64,000 bases of DNA from CALMEH01 sp964548225 (GTDB lineage: Bacteria; Acidobacteriota; Blastocatellia; Pyrinomonadales; Pyrinomonadaceae): assembly GCA_964548225.1 (NCBI GenBank), contig CAZJQP010000008.1, positions 24,451 through 88,450 of the forward strand, given 5' to 3'. Below are positions 51,378-61,593 of this stretch, in pieces. Under the pieces are notes generated by a model that worked only from the letters and a program-made list of their open reading frames with translations, ran no database searches and was not told the origin of the DNA. The position numbers were made by a program, and so were the translations under genes. Each line of letters starts with the position of its first letter. Within the stretch, counting starts at the first letter, position 1.

Positions 51378-54300
51378 TCATTTCCGCACAAAAACTTTCT
51401 TCAAATTATCAATAAATTCATTTGTTTGAAGCGGAATTTTAAAATTTACCGATGTTCCTTTGCCGCTTTCCGATTCGATTTCAAACGTGCCGCCCAAATT
51501 TTCCGTGCGCCGTTTCAAATTCAACAAACCGTTTCCGCCAAATCCCTCAAAAGTTGTGTGTTCGTCAAACGGCGGAACGCGAAAACCTTTGCCGTTGTCT
51601 TTGACTTTGACGATTAAAAAGCCATTTTCCAGCAAAATACTGATTTCCGCCTCGCTTGCTTGCGCGTGTTTCGCCAAGTTATTTACACATTCCTTAAACA
51701 TCAAATAAACCTCGCGCCGAATGTCCGCGCCGAGCGAAACAGTTTCGTTTTTATCGGGCAGATGAAAGCGATAAGCAATGTCTTTCGCGTCTAAAACGTC
51801 GGACGCAAAACGCCTCATTCTGTTCACCAAATCGTTCAAACTATCCTTATTCGGATTGATTGCCCAAACAATATCGCTCATCGAATCAACCATTTCACGC
51901 GAAGTGTCGGCAATCAAATTGAGCGGCTCGTTTGTGCCGTTATCGCCGACTTTTTGGCGAACAACTTCGGACAAAATCGCAATCTGCGACAAAGAAGAAC
52001 CGATGTCATCGTGCAAATCCGTCGCAATGCGCGTGCGAACTCGTTCAAGCTCCAAAAGCCTTCGCAGACGATAGCTGTAAATGGCGTAAATTATCAAACC
52101 GATTAAAATTGCCAGCAAAGTCAAAAACCACCAGCGCGACCAAATCGGCGGCGCAATCGAAAATGAAAGCGTCGCCGGTTTTTCGCTCGTCAATCCGTCC
52201 GAATTAACGGCGCGGATTTGAAAATTATAGTTTCCTGCCGAGAGATTCAAATCTATTGTGCGTCCCGTTGTCGGTTCGCTCCAATCGGCATTATTAAGTT
52301 TGTATTGATAACGCAGATTCTCGCCCGCGCCGAAACCGAGCGAGAAGAAGCCGATTTGAATTTGGCGTTTGTCGGTGTCTAATTCCAAGTTTTCAACCGA
52401 TGTTTCGCCGAGTTCGGAGAGTTTTTTAATCTCTTTGCCGTTGGCTCTGAACGAAGAAATAAATATTGGCGGCGGCGTAACGCTTTTTTCGGTTTCGGGA
52501 GTTAGTTTAGCAAGCGTAAATTTCTGCGAAAACCATAAATTCCCTGCCGTATCACGCACACATCTGCCGATATTTCCGCCCGGCAAACCATCGGCTTGCG
52601 AGTAAATCTTGATTCTGTTCGTCGAAGGCTCAAGCCGATTGATGCCTTTTGCCGTTCCAACGTAAATCCGTCCGAAATTGTCTTCGGTAAGGCAATTTGC
52701 CTGATTGCTGGAAAGTCCTTGCGAAACCGACAAGTTAATAAAATTCGGCTCATCAGCCGTAAAGTTTTCAACTTGGACAAGTCCGCTGTTGCTCACCGCA
52801 ATCCATAAACGCCCGTTTTTGTCTGTGTAAATTGCATTGACCAATCCGACGGGAAAACGGCTCGGTGCAGGGAAAAATTCAAACTTTCCGCCGCGAAAAC
52901 GCCCGACACCGCCCGTGTAAAAACCAACCCAAACATTGCCTTCCGCGTCTTCGCCGAAAGCCGTCGGCGAACTATGGTCGGGGAAATTTTCCGCCGCCGT
53001 AAAGACGTGAATTTTGTCGGCGGCGCGTTCCCAACGCATCAAACCGACTTCGGAAATGCCCGAAAACCAGAGGTCTCCACGCGAATCTTCAAAGAGTCTG
53101 AAAATGTTTTCGCTAATCAAGCCGTCCGCTTTGGTATAAATCTTTTTCGGCGGCGTTTTCTGCAAATCCTCAAACTTTGAAACCGCCGGATAACGAAGCA
53201 AACCCGCACCGGTCGGAATCCACCATTCGCCGTCAATACGCGATTTCAGGTCGAGTTGATTCCAACCCCAACTGCGAATTTTCATCCCGAAAGGTTGAAT
53301 TTCGTTAAACTTTTCGCCATCAAAACGGAGCAAATCGGAACTGCTCGAAGTTGCAAAAACATCGCCCGTGTCGAAGGTAAAAATCGAAGTCGCGCCGCCA
53401 TAAGGTAATTTTTCGGGAATTTCATAGAAAATAAATCCGTGCCGCGTCAATTTGAACGCGCCGCGAGTCGAAGTCCCAACCCAGAGATTGCCGCCGACAT
53501 CTTCGGCAAGCGAAACTGCGTCAACGGAAAAGATTTTCCGAAAAGACTTTTCGCCGGTTTTCGCGTCGGGCAGAAATTCGCAGACGGCGTTGCGGACGGC
53601 AACAAAAATACGTCCGTCGGAAGTTTCCAAAATCGAATGAATCCAATGCTCGTCGGTCAAGCCGTCTTTGACGCTAAAGCTCTGTGACAAAACAGGTTTG
53701 TCTTGTCCTTCGGGATAAACGAAAAGGCTCAAACCGTTTGGTTTGTCGCCGATGCCCGACCAGATTCGACCTTCGCGGTCTTCGGTCAATCTTGAAACGG
53801 GAAAATTTGCCAACTGCAAAGCTCTGCCGCTTTTTTCATCGAATTGCCAAATTCCTTCGCTCGTCGTAACCCACATTTTGCCGCGTTTGTCTTCAAGCAA
53901 AGCCAAAAACTCGATGTTTTTGCCACGCCATTCTTCCATTTCGACCTTTTGGAAATGCAATTCATCGCCTTGCCGAATGACGCGAAGAAGAATGCCGTAA
54001 GTCGTGGCGTAAATCTCTCCGCCGCGTTTCCGAAAGACGGTATTGACGGCAAAAGGCTGTTTCTCGAAACGTGAATCGGAAGAACGAAAGGTGCGAAACA
54101 TCGGCGGCATATCGGATTTCGGAGTTTCTTTCACGCTTACACCTTGCGGGTTAAAAAAAACCAAACCGTCGCCGGTGGCAACGAGATATTTGCCGTCTTC
54201 AAATTCGAGAATGTCGTTAATATCGCGGTGCGGCAAACCGTCGGCTTGCATGTAATTCTTAAATTCGTAACCGTCAAACCGCGAAAGTCCTTCGCCCGTG

Positions 54301-54479
54301 CAGAACCACAAAAACCCACGCGAATCGCGCACAATCCGACCGACAAAATCATGTCCGAGTCCATCGGCAGTCGTGTAATTCTTAAACGGCAAAGTTTGCG
54401 ATTGAACAAAAACCGTCGTAAGTAAGACGCAGAGCAAAAATTTTATTACGAATTTTAGATTTTGCGATAAATGAACCAT
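51378..54479 (-). CDS. Two-component-propeller sensor histidine kinase
   Basis: A 1033-residue hybrid-like sensor. A signal peptide (about 1-27) precedes a periplasmic two-bladed set of regulatory propeller repeats ('DGLGHDFVGRIVRDSRGFLWFCTGEGLSRFDG' and others, residues 30-680) and a Y_Y_Y domain (about 700-765). One membrane helix lies at about 773-795. A HisKA_3 domain follows with phospho-His in 'IATDLHDDIGSSLSQIAILS' and a HATPase with 'VKDNGKGF' and 'GGNGLLNLKRRTENLGG'. No receiver domain is fused. Such sensors often detect polysaccharide fragments in Bacteroidetes; here the ligand is unknown. Confidence 0.95.
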   Translation of the reverse strand: MVHLSQNLKFVIKFLLCVLLTTVFVQSQTLPFKNYTTADGLGHDFVGRIVRDSRGFLWFCTGEGLSRFDGYEFKNYMQADGLPHRDINDILEFEDGKYLVATGDGLVFFNPQGVSVKETPKSDMPPMFRTFRSSDSRFEKQPFAVNTVFRKRGGEIYATTYGILLRVIRQGDELHFQKVEMEEWRGKNIEFLALLEDKRGKMWVTTSEGIWQFDEKSGRALQLANFPVSRLTEDREGRIWSGIGDKPNGLSLFVYPEGQDKPVLSQSFSVKDGLTDEHWIHSILETSDGRIFVAVRNAVCEFLPDAKTGEKSFRKIFSVDAVSLAEDVGGNLWVGTSTRGAFKLTRHGFIFYEIPEKLPYGGATSIFTFDTGDVFATSSSSDLLRFDGEKFNEIQPFGMKIRSWGWNQLDLKSRIDGEWWIPTGAGLLRYPAVSKFEDLQKTPPKKIYTKADGLISENIFRLFEDSRGDLWFSGISEVGLMRWERAADKIHVFTAAENFPDHSSPTAFGEDAEGNVWVGFYTGGVGRFRGGKFEFFPAPSRFPVGLVNAIYTDKNGRLWIAVSNSGLVQVENFTADEPNFINLSVSQGLSSNQANCLTEDNFGRIYVGTAKGINRLEPSTNRIKIYSQADGLPGGNIGRCVRDTAGNLWFSQKFTLAKLTPETEKSVTPPPIFISSFRANGKEIKKLSELGETSVENLELDTDKRQIQIGFFSLGFGAGENLRYQYKLNNADWSEPTTGRTIDLNLSAGNYNFQIRAVNSDGLTSEKPATLSFSIAPPIWSRWWFLTLLAILIGLIIYAIYSYRLRRLLELERVRTRIATDLHDDIGSSLSQIAILSEVVRQKVGDNGTNEPLNLIADTSREMVDSMSDIVWAINPNKDSLNDLVNRMRRFASDVLDAKDIAYRFHLPDKNETVSLGADIRREVYLMFKECVNNLAKHAQASEAEISILLENGFLIVKVKDNGKGFRVPPFDEHTTFEGFGGNGLLNLKRRTENLGGTFEIESESGKGTSVNFKIPLQTNEFIDNLKKVFVRK

Positions 54480-54662
54480 CAGAATCTGCCGTTATTTTGC
54501 GCTTGTTTAGTTTTTGTTTCAACCCAAATCTGTTCAATTTGTTTTAAAAATCTCTTTGATTTCGGAATTTCACACAAGAGATTATTTTAACTCTTTTGCA
54601 CAATTCGCACCGAGTCGCTTATAATTTTTTTGATAATTATTTTATTTCGAGGACGAAAAATT

Positions 54663-55807
<1,145 letters not shown>

Positions 55808-55811
<4 letters not shown>

Positions 55812-55866
55812 GCAGTGAGCGGTAAGCAGTGAGCAGAAAAGAGAGAAACAACTTTCTGCTCACTAA
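55808..55866. repeat. Left inverted heptamer repeat around the four-helix gene
   Basis: GTGAGCA-GTGAGCG-GTAAGCA-GTGAGCA-G starts on the pdhA stop codon, followed by a partial inverse TTTCTGCTCACT. Mirrors 56236-56264 with 4 mismatches in 29. Confidence 0.88.
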
Positions 55867-55873
55867 CAAAAAT

Positions 55874-56233
55874 ATGGAGAAACCTCATAAAGGATTAATT
55901 GCTTGGCAAAAATGTATGGATTTGGTTGTTTTGATATACAAAATAACCGAAGATTTTCCAAAGTCGGAAACTTACGGTTTGGTTTCACAGATGCGAAGAG
56001 CGGCTGTTTCCGCTCCATCAAATATTGCAGAAGGCGCGGCTAATCGCTCAAAAACTCAGTTTATAAACTTTTTAAGTATTACGATTGGTTCTTTAAATGA
56101 ACTGAATACACAATTAGAAATTGCTTTTCGTGTTGGCTATTTAATTAAAGATAATCACGATAAAGCGCAAAAATATTTAGACGAATGTCTGGCAGTAACC
56201 TACGGATTAAAAAGAAGCATCGGGCAAAACTAA
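55874..56233 (+). CDS. Four-helix-bundle protein (S23 / 23S rRNA intervening-sequence type)
   Basis: A 119-residue protein with the hallmark 'GLIAWQKCMDLVVLIYKITEDFPKSE', 'GLVSQMRRAAVSAPSNIAEGAAN', 'FINFLSITIGSLNELNTQLEIA'. These proteins are best known from intervening sequences in 23S rRNA and occur scattered in many genomes; they form pentamers in avd and IVP structures. Function unclear. It is inserted between pdhA and pdhB, with inverted heptamer arrays at both sides. No ribosome binding site. Start at ATG 55874. Confidence 0.92.
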   Translation: MEKPHKGLIAWQKCMDLVVLIYKITEDFPKSETYGLVSQMRRAAVSAPSNIAEGAANRSKTQFINFLSITIGSLNELNTQLEIAFRVGYLIKDNHDKAQKYLDECLAVTYGLKRSIGQN

Positions 56234-56235
56234 AC

Positions 56236-56264
56236 AGCTCACTGCTCACCGCTTACTGCTTACT
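56236..56264. repeat. Right inverted heptamer repeat around the four-helix gene
   Basis: CAGCTCACTGCTCACCGCTTACTGCTTAC-like run, inverse of the left copy. It ends 8 bp before the pdhB ATG, where a ribosome binding site would be expected. Confidence 0.88.
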
Positions 56265-56272
56265 TACAAAAT

Positions 56273-57256
56273 ATGGCAGAAATGACAATCCGCGACGCGC
56301 TGAATCAAGCGTTGCGCGAAGAAATTTTACGGGACGAAAATGTTTTCGTGATGGGCGAAGAAGTTGCCGAATATGACGGCGCGTATAAAGTTACGCGCGG
56401 ACTTTGGAAGGAATTCGGCGATAAACGGGTTGTGGACACGCCGATTACCGAACTCGGTTTTGCGGCTGTCGGAGTCGGCGCGGCGATGGCTGGACTTCGC
56501 CCGGTGATTGAGTTTATGACGTGGAATTTTTCGATTCTCGCGGCTGACCAAATCATCAATCACGCGGCGAAAATGTTTTATATGTCGGGCGGACAATTTA
56601 ATGTTCCAATCGTTTTTCGCGGTCCGAACGGCTCGGCTTATCAAGTCTCAAGTCAACATTCGCAAGCATTGGAAGCATTCTACGCAAATTTTCCCGGCTT
56701 AAAAGTCGTGATGCCTTCGACGGCGGCAGACGCAAAAGGTTTGCTAAAATCTTCAATCCGCGATAATAATCCCGTGATTTTTCTCGAACAGGAAACGATG
56801 TATGGGATGAAATCCGAAGTTCCCGACGATGAAGATTTTCTCGTTCCGCTCGGTGTCGCCGATGTCAAACGCGAAGGCAAAGACTGCACGATTGTTGCGC
56901 GTTCGTTCACCGTTCCGCAGGCATTGAAAGTTGCGGAAATTATGCAGGCTGAATTTGATGTTTCGGTCGAAGTCGTTGACCCACGCACGATAAAACCGCT
57001 CGACATTGACACGATTGTAAATTCCGTCAAAAAGACAAATCGTTTGGTAATTGCCGAAGAATCGCACGCATTTGCGTCGGTTGGCGCGGAGATTTCGCAT
57101 CAAGTTATGGAAAACGCTTTCGATTATCTTGATGCACCGGTTAAGCGCGTTTCAACCGTCGAAGCTCCGATGCCATATGCGAGAAATCTCGAAGTTGCTG
57201 CGCTTCCAAGCGTCGAAAAAATCGTCGCGGCGGTCAAGGAAGTTTGTTATTTGTGA
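56273..57256 (+). CDS. pdhB: Pyruvate dehydrogenase E1 component, beta subunit
   Basis: A 327-residue transketolase-type subunit, normal length. It shows 'MTIRDALNQALREEILRDENVFVMGEEVAEYDGAYKVT', 'DTPITELGFAAVGVGAAMAGLRPVIEFM', 'GPNGSAYQVSSQHSQ' and 'VVDPRTIKPLDIDTI'. It pairs with the E1 alpha subunit. No Shine-Dalgarno is visible because the heptamer repeat lies directly upstream; translation may depend on the preceding genes. Confidence 0.97.
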   Translation: MAEMTIRDALNQALREEILRDENVFVMGEEVAEYDGAYKVTRGLWKEFGDKRVVDTPITELGFAAVGVGAAMAGLRPVIEFMTWNFSILAADQIINHAAKMFYMSGGQFNVPIVFRGPNGSAYQVSSQHSQALEAFYANFPGLKVVMPSTAADAKGLLKSSIRDNNPVIFLEQETMYGMKSEVPDDEDFLVPLGVADVKREGKDCTIVARSFTVPQALKVAEIMQAEFDVSVEVVDPRTIKPLDIDTIVNSVKKTNRLVIAEESHAFASVGAEISHQVMENAFDYLDAPVKRVSTVEAPMPYARNLEVAALPSVEKIVAAVKEVCYL

Positions 57257-57648
57257 ACAAAAAGGACTTAAAACGCGAATATTTGGAAACTCCAAGACCG
57301 ATTGGCGTTTTTCAGATTCGTAATCTCACAAATGAAAAGGTTTTTGTCGGCGCGTCAATGAATTTGGACGGAATTTTTAATCGGCATCGGTTTCAGTTAA
57401 ATGCCGGAAGCCATCCGTCGAAGGAATTGCAGAAAGATTGGAACGAATTTGGCGCGGAAAATTTTGATTTTGAAGTGTTAGAAGAACTTAATCAGCGCGA
57501 AAATCTTGATTTGCAAAAAGAATTGGAGTTTTTAGAAGATTTGTGGCTCGAACAGATTCAGCCTTTCGGTGAAAACGGCTACAACGAACGCAAAAAGACA
57601 CGCGAAGAAAGACTGCGAATGATTGCGGCAAATCGGCGGATTAATTAA
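57253..57648 (+). CDS. GIY-YIG-superfamily protein
   Basis: A 131-residue protein related to the GIY-YIG nuclease fold: 'PIGVFQIRNLTNEKVFVGASMNLDGIFNRHRFQLN' gives the degenerate GIY (GVF) and YIG (VGA) motifs and a helix with Arg. 'LQKDWNEFGAENFDFEVLEEL' completes the family pattern, and 'FLEDLWLEQIQPFGENGYN' carries the C-terminal Glu/Asn. The catalytic tyrosines are missing (GVF, FVG), so cutting is doubtful. GTG start at 57253 overlaps the pdhB stop (GTGA). Confidence 0.85.
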   Translation: MNKKDLKREYLETPRPIGVFQIRNLTNEKVFVGASMNLDGIFNRHRFQLNAGSHPSKELQKDWNEFGAENFDFEVLEELNQRENLDLQKELEFLEDLWLEQIQPFGENGYNERKKTREERLRMIAANRRIN

Positions 57649-57679
57649 TAATTTTACGATTTAGCTTTTACTTTTTGAA

Positions 57680-58189
57680 ATGACAGCCGAAGAAATCGAA
57701 CAATATTTGTCGGAAATAAATGATGAATTGGCGGTAAATGAAACTATCGGCGAGATTTGCATTTACGGCGGCGCGGCGATGTGTTTGGCATTTAAGGCGC
57801 GTCCGGCGACGAAAGATGTTGACGCGATTTTCGAGCCGGTGAAGATTATTCGCGGCGCGATACGCAAAATCGCCGATAAATATAACCTCAATGAAGGTTG
57901 GCTGAATTTAGCGGTGAAAATATTTGTCGTCGAACACGAAAAACAAATCCTGCTCGACTTTTCAAATTTGAAAGTCTTCGCGCCTGTTCCCGATTATCTC
58001 CTTGCGATGAAGGTTTTGGCTTTGCGGGCGGAAAGTTTTGATGCCGAAGATGTCGAATTTTTAATAAAGCATTTGAACTTGAAACGTGCGGAAGACATTT
58101 TAAGCATCATTGAAAACTATTATCCGAAAAAGGAAATCAAGCCGGAAACTATTTTTCAGCTAGAAGAAATTTTTGAAAACTTGAAATGA
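57680..58189 (+). CDS. Putative nucleotidyltransferase (DUF6036-like)
   Basis: A 169-residue protein with 'ICIYGGAAMCLAFKARPATKDVDAIF', the Gly-Gly...Asp-x-Asp core of the minimal nucleotidyltransferase fold seen in DUF6036 and AbiEii-like proteins. The rest is helical. Such proteins often form toxin-antitoxin-like pairs with the next gene. It overlaps the next start codon as ATGA, indicating coupling. Confidence 0.8.
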   Translation: MTAEEIEQYLSEINDELAVNETIGEICIYGGAAMCLAFKARPATKDVDAIFEPVKIIRGAIRKIADKYNLNEGWLNLAVKIFVVEHEKQILLDFSNLKVFAPVPDYLLAMKVLALRAESFDAEDVEFLIKHLNLKRAEDILSIIENYYPKKEIKPETIFQLEEIFENLK

Positions 58190-58539
58190 TTACGATAAAA
58201 GAAACAAAGGAAACAATCTCTGCCGACGAGCGTTGGTGGAAGGTTTATTTCTACGATTTTGTTGATGATTTTCGTTTTCATCGTGATTTAGCGGCGGTCA
58301 GCGAACCTTTTGTTTTTGACAATAATAAATATGATGCGCTCCTTGCTTCGACGGTTGAGGCTTTGTGTCAAGAATTAAATTTGCAACCGCCCGAATGGAC
58401 AAAACGAGTTCCAGCTTGCGACGAGCCGTTTTTTGTGGCGGGTTTTGAAAATCTGAAAGCGACGGCGTTGGTTGAAAGCCCGCTTTTTTATAGGATTCGT
58501 AAAGTATTTGTAACTAACAGTTTTCTACAAAGAGTTTAG
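58186..58539 (+). CDS. Partner protein of the nucleotidyltransferase, unknown family
   Basis: A 117-residue protein, 'RWWKVYFYDFVDDFRFHRDLAAVSEPF' then 'DALLASTVEALCQELNLQPPEWT' and 'LKATALVESPLFYRIRKVFVTNSFL'. The second half resembles a pattern I recall from small proteins paired with DUF6036 genes. Probably the antitoxin-side partner, but this is inference from position. Confidence 0.7.
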   Translation: MITIKETKETISADERWWKVYFYDFVDDFRFHRDLAAVSEPFVFDNNKYDALLASTVEALCQELNLQPPEWTKRVPACDEPFFVAGFENLKATALVESPLFYRIRKVFVTNSFLQRV

Positions 58540-58548
58540 ATAAATTTT

Positions 58549-59112
58549 ATGTCAAATAAACTTTCAGTATTAAACTACTCAGAATTATGGCTAAAGTTTG
58601 GCTTTTTGACAGAAGAAGAACTAGAAGAGCAAATTAAGATTTTTGAAACAGGCGAGGATACTTCAACCGAACATTATCGCTATAGAACTTTCCAGAAATA
58701 TTTGAAATTGCGTAAAGAACTTACTGATGATGAAATTGATAAATACTTACATTTAGCAAAAATAGATGAAGACCGCATAATGGCAAGTTCGGCAGTTGTT
58801 GATTTATTTCATTCGCTAAATTTAACTGATAATCAATTTAGTAAAATATGTGAAACACTACCTCAATTATTGGAAAAAGCAGATAAAATTATTTTTCAAC
58901 AGCAATTAGTGCGTAAATTATATCGAGGAGTTACTGAAGAAGTATTCGAGGAATGTATAGAAAATGGTAGTTGGTTTATTCATAATTTATTAATTGAATT
59001 TGCTGACAAATATGAAGACAAAGGAAAAATGGAACTGCTTGCCCAAAAAGGCGCAAATAAAGCTGTTAGAAATATTGCAAAGCAAAAATTAAGAAGCAGA
59101 AAATTTAGATAA
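58549..59112 (+). CDS. Hypothetical helical protein
   Basis: A 187-residue protein rich in Leu, Glu and Lys, probably all helical and perhaps HEAT-like ('TDDEIDKYLHLAKIDEDRIMASSAVVDLF'). No family recognised. Base composition is clearly more AT-rich than the pdh genes around it, suggesting acquisition. It ends 2 bp before pdhC. Confidence 0.72.
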   Translation: MSNKLSVLNYSELWLKFGFLTEEELEEQIKIFETGEDTSTEHYRYRTFQKYLKLRKELTDDEIDKYLHLAKIDEDRIMASSAVVDLFHSLNLTDNQFSKICETLPQLLEKADKIIFQQQLVRKLYRGVTEEVFEECIENGSWFIHNLLIEFADKYEDKGKMELLAQKGANKAVRNIAKQKLRSRKFR

Positions 59113-59114
59113 AT

Positions 59115-60398
59115 ATGGCGAATAAAATTTTAATGCCCAAACTTTCCCCGACGATGGAGGAAGGACAGATTGCAAGATGGCTCAAGACGGAAGGCGACGA
59201 GATTGAAGCCAATGAGACGATTCTCGAAGTTGATACGGACAAAGCGACGATGGAAATGACCTCGCTCGAAGCCGGAACGCTTTTAAAAATTCTCGTTCCG
59301 GCAGGCGATAACGCCAAGCTCGGTCAAACTATCGGCATCATCGGCACAAAAGGTGAAGATTTTTCCACGCTTCTTTCGGAAGTTAGCAGTCAGCAGTCAG
59401 CAATCAGCAGTCAGCAAGCCGAAACAAACGGGCAGGCAGTTAAAACTGAAGAAGCGGAAAAACCCGCACCCGTTATTGAAACTCCAAAGACCGAAACCCA
59501 AAGCCCAAAGACTGATAACGGAAGACTTATCGTTTCGCCGATTGCCGCGAGAATGGCAAGCGAAAACAATATTGACCTCAAAAATATCAACGGCACAGGT
59601 CCGAACGGCAGAATCATCAAACGCGACATCGAAGCGGCGATGAGCGGTCAGCAAACAGCAATCAGCGATCAGACAAAACCTGCGTTTCAAGCCGCAACGG
59701 TGGTCGGTGCGTCCGCGTTTCGTGATGAAAACACTTCAAAAATGCGGCAGGTTATCGCATCGCGTCTGGCGGAATCCATCGGACCGATTCCGACATTTTA
59801 TTTGACCATCGAAATCGAGATGGACAATCCTTTGAATTTGCGGAAACAAATCAATGCTAATCTCGCCGACGAAGATAAAATCAGCGTCAACGACATTATC
59901 GTCAAAGCCGCCGCGATGAGTTTGGTCAAACACCCGTTTGTCAACGCATCTTACCAAGACAAAACCATTCGATTCTACGAGCAAGCCGATATTGGCGTGG
60001 CGGTCGCCGTCGAAGAAGGTTTGATAACGCCCGTTGTGCGCGGCGCAAACCTCAAAGGCTTTGCGGAAATTTCACGCGAAGTCAAGGAATTAGCCAAACG
60101 CGCCAAGGAAAGAAAACTCCAGCCCGAAGAATACACCGGCGCGACTTTTTCCATCAGCAATCTCGGAATGATGGGCATTAAAGAGTTCACGGCAATCATC
60201 AATCCGCCCGAAGCGGCAATTATCGCCGTCGGCGGCGCAAATCCGTCCGCCGTGGTGCGCGAAGGCGAAATCGTCGTCCGCAATATGATGTCGGTTACGA
60301 TGAGTTGCGACCATCGCGTCGTGGACGGCGCAACCGGCGCGAAGTTTTTGCAGACTTTTAAACAATTTCTCGAAAATCCGGTTTTGATGTTGATGTAG
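59115..60398 (+). CDS. pdhC: Dihydrolipoamide acetyltransferase (pyruvate dehydrogenase E2)
   Basis: A 427-residue E2. The lipoyl domain (1-78) has the lipoylated Lys in 'VDTDKATMEMTSLE'. A linker ('SSQQSAISSQQAE') leads to the peripheral subunit-binding domain ('ARMASENNIDLKNINGTGPNGRI', about 140-175), a second linker ('SGQQTAISDQTK'), and the catalytic domain with active-site His/Asp in 'CDHRVVDGATGAKF'. All three linker segments are encoded by DNA with 7-bp period. It forms the core of the complex; the E3 gene is not in the window. Confidence 0.97.
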   Translation: MANKILMPKLSPTMEEGQIARWLKTEGDEIEANETILEVDTDKATMEMTSLEAGTLLKILVPAGDNAKLGQTIGIIGTKGEDFSTLLSEVSSQQSAISSQQAETNGQAVKTEEAEKPAPVIETPKTETQSPKTDNGRLIVSPIAARMASENNIDLKNINGTGPNGRIIKRDIEAAMSGQQTAISDQTKPAFQAATVVGASAFRDENTSKMRQVIASRLAESIGPIPTFYLTIEIEMDNPLNLRKQINANLADEDKISVNDIIVKAAAMSLVKHPFVNASYQDKTIRFYEQADIGVAVAVEEGLITPVVRGANLKGFAEISREVKELAKRAKERKLQPEEYTGATFSISNLGMMGIKEFTAIINPPEAAIIAVGGANPSAVVREGEIVVRNMMSVTMSCDHRVVDGATGAKFLQTFKQFLENPVLMLM

Positions 60399-60404
60399 GT
60401 TGGA

Positions 60405-60638
60405 ATGGATTTTGAAATTATTGGAAAAATAACCGACATCGAAATTATCGCAATCGGCGGAAAAATACGCATTCTACCGTTTTTGCAAGAGAAATTCGGG
60501 CGCGGGCAGTGGCGAAAATTAAAGGGTGTCGCCCAAATCAGATTAAGCAACGGCGAGATTCGTCTGGCAGAAGTCCATTGGTTTGAGGCGCACGGCATTG
60601 GGAAAAAGTTCTTGCGTATTAAACATTATCTTGATTAA
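60405..60638 (+). CDS. Small conserved-looking hypothetical protein
   Basis: A 77-residue protein, 'ITDIEIIAIGGKIRILPFLQEKFGRGQWRKLKG ... RLAEVHWFEAHGIGKKFLRIKHYLD', placed 6 bp behind pdhC. An AGGTTGGA sequence precedes the ATG. The sequence reads as a compact beta-rich fold of the kind often annotated as an orphan in this group. Function unknown; possibly translationally tied to pdhC. Confidence 0.75.
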   Translation: MDFEIIGKITDIEIIAIGGKIRILPFLQEKFGRGQWRKLKGVAQIRLSNGEIRLAEVHWFEAHGIGKKFLRIKHYLD

Positions 60639-60646
60639 ATAATTGT

Positions 60647-60868
60647 ATGGAAAAACGTCATAAATTTGCAATTTGTATTTCCACAGGCGAAGAAATGCTT
60701 CTCACGCCGCGCAAAATATATCAGGTTTTGCCCGATGAAAATGCCGAACGTTCTGATTATATCCGCATTATTGATGATGAAGGTGAAGATTATCTTTATC
60801 CGAAGAAATATTTCGTTTTCGTAAGCGTTCCGCAAGATGTCGAACAAGCATTACTTCGAACCGTATAA
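60647..60868 (+). CDS. Small hypothetical protein
   Basis: A 73-residue protein 'FAICISTGEEMLLTPRKIYQVLPDENAERSDYIRIIDDEGEDYLYP', 8 bp after the previous gene. It looks like a small beta-barrel. No family recognised. Last gene of the plus-strand pdh run. Confidence 0.75.
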   Translation: MEKRHKFAICISTGEEMLLTPRKIYQVLPDENAERSDYIRIIDDEGEDYLYPKKYFVFVSVPQDVEQALLRTV

Positions 60869-60905
60869 GATTTTGCAAACCTTAGATACTTAGCAGAAAG
60901 AGATT

Positions 60906-61586
60906 TTATTTTCGGGCGACTCCGGCGATGATGTATTTCCATTTTTCGGGGACGATGCGCTCGAAAAGCAGTTTATCGCTGAGCGCGAGGAGATTTCTTT
61001 GGGTTTCGGTTCTGCCGAAAGTTCCGGCAAAGCCGTTTATGTTCAGATTTTTTTCGGCAAACGGTTCAAGAAATTCGTGCATTTCGCCGATTGTGATATA
61101 ACGCCACGATGTTCCCCATTTAATCATTTTCCGTCTGAGAAATTTATGCAGCGGCGAGGCAACGAGATTTTCGGCAAAGAATAGCTCGCCGCCTTTTTTT
61201 AAGGCTTTGTGCATTTCGCCCAATGCTTTTTTCTGCAAATCTTTATCTTCAAAAACGCCGATGACAGATTTAAAAACCACAATGTCGAACTCGTCCGTGT
61301 AAGGAATATTAAGGGCGTTGACAGTTTCGTGCGTGATGAGATGCGAAAATTCACTCGATTTGTGAAGGTTGACGGCTTCCTTGCGAACACCGTTTAAATC
61401 GGTGCTGACGACTTTCGCGCCTTTCGTAGCAAACCACAACGAAAGCCCGCCGAAGTTTGTGCCGATTTCCAAAACCTTGCAGTCCGCCAGATTCTTTTTC
61501 GTCTGCGCTTGCCAGAAATCAAGCGCGACTGCCCAATTTCGCACGTCCCATTCGACGTATTTCAAAAGCTCGTCCGTGTCATTCAT
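60906..61586 (-). CDS. SAM-dependent methyltransferase
   Basis: A 226-residue class I methyltransferase: 'CKVLEIGTNFGGLSLWFATKG' (SAM-binding), 'KVVSTDLNGVRKEAVNLH', 'FDIVVFKSVIGVFED'. Start at ATG 61586 gives a normal length; an upstream extension to 61643 runs through heptamer DNA. Together with the sugar transferase and aminotransferase it forms a minus-strand glycan cluster that continues beyond the window. Confidence 0.88.
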   Translation of the reverse strand: MNDTDELLKYVEWDVRNWAVALDFWQAQTKKNLADCKVLEIGTNFGGLSLWFATKGAKVVSTDLNGVRKEAVNLHKSSEFSHLITHETVNALNIPYTDEFDIVVFKSVIGVFEDKDLQKKALGEMHKALKKGGELFFAENLVASPLHKFLRRKMIKWGTSWRYITIGEMHEFLEPFAEKNLNINGFAGTFGRTETQRNLLALSDKLLFERIVPEKWKYIIAGVARK

Positions 61587-61593
61587 TTTTGCG

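Noticed and set aside
57253..57648. Active homing endonuclease
   Set aside because: The GIY and YIG tyrosines are replaced (GVF, VGA), so a nuclease call is not supported; listed as superfamily member only.
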